Part shown: positions 1-6,617 of the stretch, one piece after another
Layout: every line of letters starts with the position of its first letter
Numbering within the stretch: position 1 is the first letter of the stretch
Assembly: GCA_023228045.1 (NCBI GenBank)
Contig: JALOBY010000032.1
Span: 1-9,704 of the forward strand
Origin: Endomicrobiales bacterium
Lineage (GTDB): Bacteria > Elusimicrobiota > Endomicrobiia > Endomicrobiales > JALOBY01
DNA length: 9,704 nt
Reading direction: 5' to 3'
Program-made: the position numbers and the translations under genes
The notes under the pieces: model-generated
Databases searched by the model: none
What the model was told of the DNA's origin: nothing
What the model saw: the letters and a program-made list of their open reading frames with translations, nothing else

Positions 1-13
1 TTTTTTTTTGCAT
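1..13 (-). CDS. Start of an unidentified gene (5' end only)
   Basis: The minus strand has AAGGAG (24-19), a 5-base gap and ATG at 13-11, followed by CAA and A-rich codons up to the window edge (Met-Gln-Lys-Lys...). The ribosome binding site is strong and well spaced for this ATG; an ATG at 17-15 would leave only one base of spacing. Too little is present to name the product. It follows the sugar transporter genes in the same direction and has an operator-like palindrome over its leader, so a further sugar-utilisation gene or a regulator is plausible, but this is inference. Confidence 0.5.
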
Positions 14-22
14 TCATGCTCC

Positions 23-44
23 TTTATTGAACCGTTTCAATAAA
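23..44. promoter_or_regulatory. LacI-family-like operator candidate
   Basis: Two perfect 9-base inverted arms, TTTATTGAA (23-31) and TTCAATAAA (36-44), surround CCGT. The core TTGAACCGTTTCAA has a central CG and differs at one position from a perfectly symmetrical TTGAAACGTTTCAA, the shape of many LacI/GalR-family operators. It overlaps the ribosome binding site of the gene starting at 13, so a bound repressor could block transcription. As RNA the same arms could form a small hairpin hiding the AAGGAG. No regulator gene is visible in the window. Confidence 0.5.
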
Positions 45-46
45 AG

Positions 47-74
47 AGTATCAAATGTTTTTACTTGTCGTCTA
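47..74 (-). promoter_or_regulatory. Weak promoter candidate for the gene at the left edge
   Basis: On the minus strand TAGACG (74-69) and GATACT (52-47) are separated by 16 bases, each matching 4 of 6 bases of the sigma-70 -35 and -10 consensus. Transcription would begin inside the palindrome at 23-44, which is where a repressor operator is often found. The match is weak in AT-rich DNA, and the call rests mainly on its position. The rest of 75-148 shows no clear terminator or gene. Confidence 0.25.
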
Positions 75-148
75 TATTTAAGACTTTATCCCTTGTTTTT
101 AGCAACACTTTTTGAGTATTATGCCCGGGATGACAAATAGCAACTTTT

Positions 149-982
149 TTATTCTTTTAAGCCAGAAGTTGCAATACCTTGTATGATATACTTTTGCGCA
201 AGCAAAAACAACAAAACAATCGGCGCAATAACTATTACAGCACCCGCCATTAAAAGCGCGTATTCTGTACTGTGCTGACCATTAAGGTTTGCAAGCGCTA
301 CAGGAAGCGTATACATTTCTTCGCGTATCATTACAATTAACGGCCATAAAAAGTCATTCCAGGTTCCCATAAAAGTAAAAATGCCAAGTGTGGCAAGCAC
401 AGGTTTTGAGAGCGGCAATATTATTTGCCAGTAAATTCTAAACTCTGAGCAGCCATCCATTCTTGCCGACTCTATAAGCTCATTTGGAATTGAAAGCATA
501 AATTGCTTCATTAAAAAAACGCCAAAAACACCACCGGCCGCTGGTATAATAAGCCCGAGATATGTGTTTAATAAACCCAGATTTTTTAATATCAAAAAGA
601 CAGGCATCATGGTTACCTGGCCTGGTATCATCATTGTGGCAAGTAATAAGGTGAATAGTTTTTCTTTACCTGGGAAGCGGTATTTCGCGAATGCATAGCC
701 GGCAAGTGAGTTAAAAAACAAACTTACAAATGTTATTGAAACCGCTATAACTACGCTGTTTTTGAAGTGTTGAAGAAAGTTTATTGATGAGAAAAGCTTT
801 GTGTACTGCTCAATGGTTGGGTGCTTTGGTATCCACTGAGGAACTTTTGTAAAAATTGCCTGATCAGTGTTAAACGATGTAGAAATCATCCAAACAAATG
901 GAGCCATGGTGATAACAAGGCCTACAATTAAAAACACATGAACAAGCGAGTGTCTGATTTTTTGTGAAAACTTGTAATTCAT
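149..982 (-). CDS. Carbohydrate ABC transporter permease, MalG-like (CUT1)
   Basis: This 277-residue inner-membrane protein is the second transmembrane subunit of a CUT1 sugar importer; the usual family length is about 270-300 residues. It shows a cytoplasmic N-terminus, six hydrophobic segments beginning near residues 14-36, and the family signatures WMISTSFNTD (near 31-40), YAFAKYRFPGK (near 96-106) and a coupling EAA loop at about 171-190 (ESARMDG...IILP). That loop contacts the ATPase. FTFMGTWNDFLWPL near 202-215 is also typical of MalG. The start at 982 is preceded by AGGGG with a 5-base gap. It lies 60 bp downstream of the MalE-MalF fusion gene and almost certainly pairs with it. No ATPase gene follows in the window; CUT1 transporters commonly borrow a shared MsmK/UgpC-type ATPase. 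The sugar cannot be read from the sequence. Confidence 0.93.
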   Translation of the reverse strand: MNYKFSQKIRHSLVHVFLIVGLVITMAPFVWMISTSFNTDQAIFTKVPQWIPKHPTIEQYTKLFSSINFLQHFKNSVVIAVSITFVSLFFNSLAGYAFAKYRFPGKEKLFTLLLATMMIPGQVTMMPVFLILKNLGLLNTYLGLIIPAAGGVFGVFLMKQFMLSIPNELIESARMDGCSEFRIYWQIILPLSKPVLATLGIFTFMGTWNDFLWPLIVMIREEMYTLPVALANLNGQHSTEYALLMAGAVIVIAPIVLLFLLAQKYIIQGIATSGLKE

Positions 983-993
983 TTTTACCCCTA

Positions 994-1029
994 ATATTGC
1001 GTCTCGCCCAGTGGGCGGACTTAGAATTC
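994..1029 (-). repeat. Short hairpin repeat, copy R1, upstream of the MalG-like gene
   Basis: A G+C-rich imperfect palindrome at 1001-1020 (GCCC-AGT-GGGC core) is framed by ATATTGCG on one side and CTTAGAATT on the other. It belongs to the same family as 6059-6092 and 6225-6258. In the sense of transcription it is a hairpin, then GCAATATT, then the AGGGG ribosome binding site of the permease at 982. It fills most of the 60-bp gap between the two transporter genes. Confidence 0.75.
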
Positions 1030-1042
1030 ATTTTAATTACAC

Positions 1043-3277
1043 TTACTCTGAGTGTTTACGCATCCACATTTGAAATATTGTTACAGCAAATATTAAACCA
1101 AAAAGCACATAGGCAATTGCCGATGCGTAACCCATTTGTAAAAACTTAAAGCCCTGACTGTACATATACTGCACTACAGATATTGTGGCATCTCTTGGGC
1201 CGCCCTTTGTCATAATGTATGGTTCGGCAAAAAACTGAAAATATCCTATTAGTGTGAGTATGGTTATAAAAAATGTTGTTGGTGCAAGTGATGGCAATGT
1301 GATGTGCTTAAAAATTTGCCACCGACCGGCCCCATCAATTCTTGCGGCTTCATAAAGCTGCACTGGAATTGCTTGCAACCCAGCAAGGAAAATAACCATA
1401 TTGTAACCAAAATTTTTCCAAACTGACATTAATATCAATGACGGCATTGCCAAAGTCATTGACTCAAGCCAGTTTTTCCCTGGAATATTGAAAAGAGAAA
1501 GGGCATAATTCATAAGGCCGTAATCATAGTTATAAATCCAGCGCCATATAACAGCAACAGCTACAATTGTTGTAACTACAGGCAAAAAATAACCTAAGCG
1601 AAAAAAATCGCGCATACGAACAAAACCTTCGTTTAATAATAACGCGAAGAACAATGAAACCAACACAGATATTGGCGCGCCAACTACAAGAAAGTAGATG
1701 GTATTAAAAAGAGATTTTATAAATGTTTTATCACTTAATAAATCAATATAATTTTGCAAACCTATAAAGTTTATTTTACTGCCAGGTATAAATGTGTATA
1801 CATTCCAGTCGGTTAAACTCATAAGAAATGAGAGTATTACAGGGATGATTAAAAACACGATTAATACAATAATTACAGGAGCTATGAAAATATAAGGAGT
1901 TATGTATTGTTTGAAATTGTTGTATTTGCCCTTGCCTTTCTTAATTGAGTGTATAAAATATAGAGTTAATAAAAATAAAAGCACAAAACCACCAGCAAGC
2001 GCGCCTTTTAACCACTTTTTTCCAAGAGTTGAACTAACAGTTCTTGTGGAAAGCATTTTTTTTATCTCTGAAGAAACTATTGCCATTTCAGAATCTATAT
2101 CTTTCATTCCAATAACAATTTCTTCTATGTGCCTGCCAAGGCGAGAGTTTATTTGTTCCCACTCCGGTATATTTGGCGGGCTTTGTGTGTACTTTAACTG
2201 TTCACCAAAAACCTGAACCATCGGCTTTGTGGCAAAGTAACTGTCGTTCCATGCCGCCTTTAAAGACGGTAAATTATTGTTTATTTTATACCATTCTACC
2301 TGAACATCCGGTTTGGAAAGGAATTCTAATAACTTCCACGCCGCTGCTTTGTGTTTTGAATCTCTAAACATTACAAGGTTTGCGCCGCCAACAAATGAAA
2401 TTGGCCCGGCTTTGCCCGCTGGAAGAACTGAAACATCCCACTTTCCTTTAAACTCATCACCACAATAACGATCTACCAAATTTAACATCCAAGGGCCTGA
2501 TATAAACATTGAGTAAAACCCAGTTTTAAAGGCATTGAAAATGTTTACATCAGCTGCATCTTCTTTTGGGGCTAAACCCTCATCAATGAACCGTGCATAA
2601 AAATCCATAGCATCTTTAAATTCATTGCTCTCTACCATAGGGGCCGTGTTATCGGCATTAAGCACATTGGCGCCATTTTGCCATGCGAACATAGCAGCAA
2701 TTTCAAAGTTACTTGTTGGCAAAGATATTGCGTAACTGCGTATTTTTGCTTTTGGTTTTGAAAGTGCCTTACTTACTTTGTAAAGCTCATCCCATGTTTT
2801 TGGCGCAGATGAGAAACCGACAGCCCTAAGCAAGTCTTTTCTATAAAATAAAACACGCGTGTCTACATACCATGGGACACCAACAACTTTGTTTTTGTAA
2901 ACACAACTTGTCCAAGAGCTTTGAAAGTAAGCATCCTGTTTTACAACTTTAGAATCTTTCATATAACCGCTGATGTCTTGCAGGGCATCCATAGCAGAAA
3001 ATTCACTCATCCAAGTGGTGCCGAGCTGACAAACATCAGGTGGAATAGCACCAATTACAGAGGTTAAAAGCTTTTCTCTTGCGGCATCCCAAGGAATAGT
3101 TTGAACAATTACCTTTATGTTTGGGTTCTCTTTTTCAAAGCGCTTTAATATCTCACTTTTTCCTATGCGCATTCCTTCTTCACCCATGGCCCAGAAAATT
3201 ACCTGTTCCTGGCAAAAAACCGTGGAACTAAGAGCTACAAGAGCTAAAACCGCTACCAAAAATTTCCTTAATAACAT
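1043..3277 (-). CDS. Fused sugar-binding protein and permease (MalE-MalF-like, CUT1)
   Basis: One 744-residue protein carries two transporter parts that are normally separate. Residues 1-22 are a signal sequence. Residues about 25-411 form a family-1 extracellular solute-binding protein (VIFWAMGEEGMRIGKSEILK start, PWYVDTRVLFYRKDLL near 135-150, SGPWML near 260-265). Residues about 423-445 are an extra membrane helix followed by a lysine-rich cytoplasmic stretch (KKGKGK). Residues 452-744 are a MalF-like permease with six membrane helices and an EAA loop at about 643-662 (EAARIDG...ITLP). The extra helix solves the topology: it carries the chain from the periplasm back to the cytoplasm so the permease keeps its normal orientation. 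The reading frame is open throughout with no frameshift at the junction. AAGAGG lies 6 bases before the ATG. The protein should work with the MalG-like permease downstream. Confidence 0.92.
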   Translation of the reverse strand: MLLRKFLVAVLALVALSSTVFCQEQVIFWAMGEEGMRIGKSEILKRFEKENPNIKVIVQTIPWDAAREKLLTSVIGAIPPDVCQLGTTWMSEFSAMDALQDISGYMKDSKVVKQDAYFQSSWTSCVYKNKVVGVPWYVDTRVLFYRKDLLRAVGFSSAPKTWDELYKVSKALSKPKAKIRSYAISLPTSNFEIAAMFAWQNGANVLNADNTAPMVESNEFKDAMDFYARFIDEGLAPKEDAADVNIFNAFKTGFYSMFISGPWMLNLVDRYCGDEFKGKWDVSVLPAGKAGPISFVGGANLVMFRDSKHKAAAWKLLEFLSKPDVQVEWYKINNNLPSLKAAWNDSYFATKPMVQVFGEQLKYTQSPPNIPEWEQINSRLGRHIEEIVIGMKDIDSEMAIVSSEIKKMLSTRTVSSTLGKKWLKGALAGGFVLLFLLTLYFIHSIKKGKGKYNNFKQYITPYIFIAPVIIVLIVFLIIPVILSFLMSLTDWNVYTFIPGSKINFIGLQNYIDLLSDKTFIKSLFNTIYFLVVGAPISVLVSLFFALLLNEGFVRMRDFFRLGYFLPVVTTIVAVAVIWRWIYNYDYGLMNYALSLFNIPGKNWLESMTLAMPSLILMSVWKNFGYNMVIFLAGLQAIPVQLYEAARIDGAGRWQIFKHITLPSLAPTTFFITILTLIGYFQFFAEPYIMTKGGPRDATISVVQYMYSQGFKFLQMGYASAIAYVLFGLIFAVTIFQMWMRKHSE

Positions 3278-3314
3278 TCTAAACCTCTTTTGAATTGGTG
3301 TTTCTAAAAATTAG

Positions 3315-3366
3315 CCCAGACTCTGTTACAGACACAGTTTTTCTGTCTGAAAAAACAGAGTCTGGG
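3315..3366 (-). terminator. Strong intergenic hairpin (terminator, attenuator or processing site)
   Basis: A perfect 13-bp inverted repeat (CCCAGACTCTGTT at 3315-3327 with AACAGAGTCTGGG at 3354-3366) encloses a second 6-bp stem (CAGACA 3329-3334, TGTCTG 3344-3349). On the minus strand the stem is followed by CTAATTTTTAG, a short U-rich tail. It lies between the outer-membrane barrel gene and the fused transporter gene. It could end part of the transcripts and so lower transporter expression relative to the barrel, or protect the upstream message from 3' decay. The U-run is short, so full termination is uncertain. Confidence 0.55.
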
Positions 3367-3369
3367 TTA

Positions 3370-3393
3370 AACCCGGATTTTGCAATACGGGTT
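3370..3393. repeat. Small hairpin related to the TTGCAATAG elements (element C)
   Basis: AACCCG (3370-3375) and CGGGTT (3388-3393) form a 6-bp inverted repeat around GATTTTGCAATA. The first 18 bases match the left end of the element at 7864-8093 at 16 positions (AACCCGAGTTTTGCAATA there). It sits 15 bp downstream of the barrel gene stop codon. It looks like a short or reduced member of the same dispersed family. Confidence 0.5.
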
Positions 3394-3407
3394 AAATGCA
3401 TCCTTAC

Positions 3408-6044
3408 TTAAAACGATAATGAAAAACAGAACTTTAAATAATTATCGTCATACGGCCATGTTTTTGGTTCCCAATAATCTATGCCATATTTTGTTGTCAT
3501 ATACTCACCAGAAAACTTTGTATTTGAGTTGTAGTTGTACTCAAGTTTTACAAATAACGAGTTGCCCATAAACCTATCACCCGCATCTGCTCTTGGGGCA
3601 AGCCACTCTGTTTCTATGCTTTTCACACTAAACCATGCGGCAATTTTTCTGCTAAATTGAGTTCTTACAAATATTTCATTTATCTGTTCACGCTTAAAGT
3701 CATCACCGTAGGTGCTAAACATAGAACGAGGAGAATCGTAGTTATATTTTTGGTATTTTACTTGGCTATTAAATGCAACATCAAGCCCGTCAAAACCATA
3801 GTAACCAATACCCCAGTTTGTTCTGTTGCGGTAGTAAGAACTGTTTGTTAAACGGGTAACATCTTCAAACTCAACCGATGTCTGAAAACCTTTGTATTTT
3901 TGTGTTACACTAAAATCATAGGCCTTTTGGTCACTGTAAACATCGTCAAAGTAGGCAGGCTCCCAACGATATGTTGGTTTATACAATGTGCCAATATATC
4001 TATTTTCATACGCTAATCGTAAACCCTTCCAGAAAAGGTTGTTTGTTTCAATTCTGCCAACCATTAAACGGTCAAACTCATAAAGTGGGTTTGGCAAGGC
4101 AACATTATACAGCGGCTGAATTAGTGGCAGCGTTGTTGTTGAGTATGTTGTAGCATAATCAGAGTATTTTTCCATACCTGCTATAGCTTGAATTTGTACT
4201 TTTTTCTCTAAAAACCACTTCCAGAACTCAAGGTTGTAAACTGTATCATTTGACACTGGTTTTATTTGCCACTCACTGTTATTTACCATACTTGTATTTG
4301 AAGGTACCGCAGTGTTTTCCATTAAACCACTTGTACAATCGTTTAGGGCATAACCAACCATTTTCCAATCACTGCCATAGTAGGTTAAACGAGAACCTAT
4401 GGAATTGCCGTCATAGGTGTGCTTTATGTAGAAAGCATGGTAGTTTAAGTTGTCTATATCACCTTCGGCAGTTGCACCCTTATAACCCCAATTGCCCAAT
4501 ATGGGTGATGCAAATGTGTACTTTGTGTATTCAAAGAATATGTTACCAATTGTAAAGTTGCTAAATTCACGGGAAAAATTATTCCCCATAACTTGTATTA
4601 GCGGCACATTTGCCTTAGGTGGCTGAGCTGAAACATTTAAACGAGAGTCGTAACCAATATAAGTTACACTTGATACGGTTGTTATTGTATTGGGGTTGTA
4701 AGTAGAATAAACAGATTGTCCAAACTCTTGGCTTTCAGAACCAATTTCCATTCTTGCAGAGAACTCATCAACCTTTGCACTTGCAATTAGTTTGCCATAG
4801 TGCGTTAGCTGTTCATTTCTCTCGGGAGTATTTAGGAACTCTGTATAAATTAAACCGCTAAAATCAACATTACCCACTGTTGGGAATGTTATTCTTAGTT
4901 TTTCTACAACTGATGGAGGCGTTGCCCAAATCGCACTCATTGATTTACCAACGGCGTAAAGCTGGTCAACAAAAATTATGCCAGATGTTTTTTCTCTGTC
5001 AAGACTTAGAATTGAAATTTCAAAACCTCTAATTTTTGCGAGGTCAATAACTTTGTTGCCTGGTTTTGACTGCGTGGAAAGCTTAAACTGTGTAAGTGGC
5101 ATTGTTATTTGTGTCCAGTTTGTGTTTTTTAATACCTCAGCATCTTGAAATGTCCAAAGCTCACCTTCTGCGTCAAATATATTGTAGTTAAATACATTAT
5201 TGCTGCCATCACCCTTTATCCAAATTTTAAAATACTCAAGGCCAGTCCAGTCAACAGGTGTTGTGTAGGCTTCCCAATGAGCTGAAACCCAGCTGCCCCA
5301 TGGATTTTGCGTTTGGAAAAGATAATCCATCTCCATAGCATAATCGCCGTCATGCAACATTCTTGTTGCTTTAAGTTCAAGTGTTGAGTAATCGCCTGTA
5401 CGAACACTGTAAAAGTCGTTTGGAGAGGGGCGTTCAAAACCATCTATAATTACTCTGTTAGAGCGAAGTGTCGGCTGTGCGACATCTTGGTCTAAAATAA
5501 CCGCTTCTTCCGAATTGGTAACTGTGTTAAACTGTATTTCATTGATGTACAATTCCCCTTGACCCGCAGCACTGTCTAAAGAAAAACCAAAACTTGTGAT
5601 ATGCTTGAGATCTATATCCGCAAAGTCAGTCATTGGAATTTTAACCATTTGCCATACGCGAGTTACATTGGCGTATGTGTTGATTACAATTTTCTTTTCT
5701 TTGTCATCTTTGTCTTTTAATGAAAGATAAAAGATCTCGCTGCCTTTCATACCTTTAACAAAAAATGAAACGTTCCCTATGTTTGATAGATCTTTACCCT
5801 TAAGAAACATTCCCCACCCGGCATAACCCTTTTGCGCCATTGCATACTTCATTACAAGCACTTTTGTTCGCTCAGGGTCTACATTGTCACTAAATGACGC
5901 TACAAAGTCAGAACCAACATCATCTTTGTACTGGAAAATATTTGTATTGCGAACAGTTTCAAACCCTGCCTCTGCTGTGGCAGCATATAGATAAACACCT
6001 GACAACATTAACGCGGACAAAATTAGAAAATACAGCTTTTTCAT
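3408..6044 (-). CDS. Outer-membrane beta-barrel with two carbohydrate-binding-like domains
   Basis: An 878-residue protein, not matched to a named family. Residues 1-22 are a signal peptide (MKKLYFLILSALMLSGVYLY...). Residues about 28-172 and 197-366 are two related beta-jelly-roll domains of the CBM11/CIA30 type: each opens with a FET/DGFE-like strand, contains a W..V.IPM or W..I.MPL strand, and closes with a GELYINEIQF or GIIFVDQLYA strand. Residues about 385-878 are rich in alternating aromatic and polar strands, with many Tyr, Asn and Ser, and end in FCFSLSF, the terminal aromatic typical of BAM-inserted barrels. I infer a porin-like glycan channel with attached sugar-binding modules. An in-frame ATG 60 bp upstream (6104) is rejected because GGAGG at 6055-6051 and the signal peptide both fix the start at 6044. 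Its neighbours are a PF10091 enzyme upstream and a sugar transporter downstream. Confidence 0.82.
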   Translation of the reverse strand: MKKLYFLILSALMLSGVYLYAATAEAGFETVRNTNIFQYKDDVGSDFVASFSDNVDPERTKVLVMKYAMAQKGYAGWGMFLKGKDLSNIGNVSFFVKGMKGSEIFYLSLKDKDDKEKKIVINTYANVTRVWQMVKIPMTDFADIDLKHITSFGFSLDSAAGQGELYINEIQFNTVTNSEEAVILDQDVAQPTLRSNRVIIDGFERPSPNDFYSVRTGDYSTLELKATRMLHDGDYAMEMDYLFQTQNPWGSWVSAHWEAYTTPVDWTGLEYFKIWIKGDGSNNVFNYNIFDAEGELWTFQDAEVLKNTNWTQITMPLTQFKLSTQSKPGNKVIDLAKIRGFEISILSLDREKTSGIIFVDQLYAVGKSMSAIWATPPSVVEKLRITFPTVGNVDFSGLIYTEFLNTPERNEQLTHYGKLIASAKVDEFSARMEIGSESQEFGQSVYSTYNPNTITTVSSVTYIGYDSRLNVSAQPPKANVPLIQVMGNNFSREFSNFTIGNIFFEYTKYTFASPILGNWGYKGATAEGDIDNLNYHAFYIKHTYDGNSIGSRLTYYGSDWKMVGYALNDCTSGLMENTAVPSNTSMVNNSEWQIKPVSNDTVYNLEFWKWFLEKKVQIQAIAGMEKYSDYATTYSTTTLPLIQPLYNVALPNPLYEFDRLMVGRIETNNLFWKGLRLAYENRYIGTLYKPTYRWEPAYFDDVYSDQKAYDFSVTQKYKGFQTSVEFEDVTRLTNSSYYRNRTNWGIGYYGFDGLDVAFNSQVKYQKYNYDSPRSMFSTYGDDFKREQINEIFVRTQFSRKIAAWFSVKSIETEWLAPRADAGDRFMGNSLFVKLEYNYNSNTKFSGEYMTTKYGIDYWEPKTWPYDDNYLKFCFSLSF

Positions 6045-6050
6045 TTTATT

Positions 6051-6055
6051 CCTCC
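6051..6055 (-). promoter_or_regulatory. Ribosome binding site of the barrel gene
   Basis: GGAGG on the minus strand lies 6 bases before the ATG at 6044. It is the best Shine-Dalgarno match in the window and decides the start in favour of 6044 over the upstream in-frame ATG at 6104. It follows directly on the hairpin repeat at 6059-6092. Confidence 0.85.
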
Positions 6056-6058
6056 ATA

Positions 6059-6092
6059 ATATCGCGTTCCGCCTTTGGCGGAACTTAGTATT
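6059..6092 (-). repeat. Short hairpin repeat, copy R2, upstream of the barrel gene
   Basis: A perfect 8-bp stem (GTTCCGCC 6066-6073, GGCGGAAC 6077-6084) with loop TTT, framed by ATATCGC and TTAGTATT. In transcript sense the order is hairpin, GCGATATT, GGAGG, ATG. This matches the arrangement of copy R1 in front of the MalG-like gene. Confidence 0.78.
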
Positions 6093-6094
6093 CA

Positions 6095-6226
6095 CTTCGT
6101 TCATACTTGGTTTGGCTTTAGTTGAATTGCCAAACCGCTCTACAAGAGAAAACCTAAGGTTTTCCCGTTTCGTCGTCGCTCACTTTGTTCGCTGAACCCT
6201 TTCCTAAGTTGTAAAAGAACATTTAT
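6095..6226. repeat. 132-bp direct repeat, copy 1
   Basis: This stretch aligns with 6427-6590 with 7 mismatches that I count over 132 bases; copy 2 carries an extra 32 bases. It contains an 8-bp hairpin GGTTTGGC/GCCAAACC with a 12-base loop (6109-6136) and a second palindrome GAAAACC-TAA-GGTTTTC. No credible coding sequence is present; it is part of the 573-bp gene-free region before the barrel gene. Confidence 0.8.
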
Positions 6227-6258
6227 ATCGCGTCTCACCTATCGGTGGACTTAGTATT
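6225..6258. repeat. Short hairpin repeat, copy R3
   Basis: It has the same frame as R1 and R2 (ATATCGCG ... CTTAGTATT) around a CACC-TATC-GGTG stem. Relative to R1 a G-C pair in the stem is replaced by A-T on both sides, a compensating change. This copy abuts the 132-bp repeat and is not followed by a Shine-Dalgarno sequence and gene. Confidence 0.72.
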
Positions 6259-6262
6259 TTTA

Positions 6263-6424
6263 ACCATAGAACTTGCAATAGATTGCTGGATTCGACGAAC
6301 GATGACGGTCTTTTCCTTCCTCAAAAAGCTCGCCCAATGTCTACAACATTGCTCTTACTTTTTGAGTTGTAAAACCCACGACCTCGCCCGTCTCGCTCCT
6401 AACACCTATTGCAAGGTCTATGGT
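6263..6424. mobile_element. Non-coding element A, 162 bp, with 19-bp inverted ends (MITE-like)
   Basis: The ends ACCATAGAACTTGCAATAG (6263-6281) and CTATTGCAAGGTCTATGGT (6406-6424) are inverted copies with 18 of 19 matches. The interior has a nested stem: CTCAAAAAG (6320-6328) with CTTTTTGAG (6358-6366), enclosing CAATGT/ACATTG (6335-6340, 6346-6351) around a 5-base loop. No transposase or convincing ORF is present. It shares the termini TTGCAATAGATT and CCTATTGCAA with the element at 7864-8093. It separates the two copies of the 132-bp repeat. I see no target duplication at its outer edge. It could be a miniature element or a structured RNA; the sequence does not decide. Confidence 0.55.
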
Positions 6425-6426
6425 TG

Positions 6427-6590
6427 CTTCGTTCATACTTGGTTTGGCTTTAGTTGAATCGCCAAACCGCTCTACAAGGGAAAACCTATGGTTTTCCCGT
6501 TTCGTCGTCGCTCGCTCTGCTCGCTGAACCCTTTCCCCGCCTTCGGCGAGGTCTAGCCACGGGCTGACTAAGTTGTAAATGAACATTTAT
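6427..6590. repeat. 132-bp direct repeat, copy 2, with a 32-bp insertion
   Basis: A second copy of 6095-6226. The first 110 bases (6427-6536) and last 22 (6569-6590) align; 6537-6568 is extra and holds two small palindromes (CGCC-TTC-GGCG and AGCC-ACG-GGCT). The palindrome GGGAAAACC-TAT-GGTTTTCCC is perfect here but has one mismatch in copy 1. The remaining 27 bases to the enzyme gene (6591-6617) show nothing recognisable. Confidence 0.8.
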
Positions 6591-6617
6591 TGCAATATTT
6601 CTCTCAATTTATTTACT

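Noticed and set aside
120..148. A terminator after the MalG-like gene
   Set aside because: The only palindrome is the short CCCGGG, with no extended stem and no T-run after it on the minus strand.
169..176. TTGCAATA inside the MalG-like gene as another copy of the element terminus
   Set aside because: It encodes conserved C-terminal residues of the permease in frame and has no inverted partner or flanking hairpin, so it is most likely chance.
3200..3277. A lipobox in the fused transporter protein (Cys at residue 22)
   Set aside because: The residues before the Cys are T-V-F, which lack the small residue at -1 and the Leu at -3, so an ordinary signal sequence is more likely.
1902..4555. Several plus-strand open frames of 60-104 codons
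   Set aside because: All lie antisense to strong minus-strand genes, have low-complexity or hydrophobic shadow composition, and no ribosome binding sites.
6045..6104. A 20-residue N-terminal extension of the barrel protein starting at the ATG at 6104
   Set aside because: The extension is encoded by the hairpin and long repeats and would bury the signal peptide. GGAGG six bases before 6044 gives a clear alternative start.
6341..6586. An 81-residue open frame on the minus strand
   Set aside because: It reads across the second long-repeat copy, its 32-bp insertion and part of element A, has no recognisable domain or ribosome binding site, and the equivalent frame in copy 1 stops after about 22 codons.
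6045..6617. A CRISPR array
   Set aside because: There are only two long repeat copies, of unequal length, without regular short spacers or cas genes.
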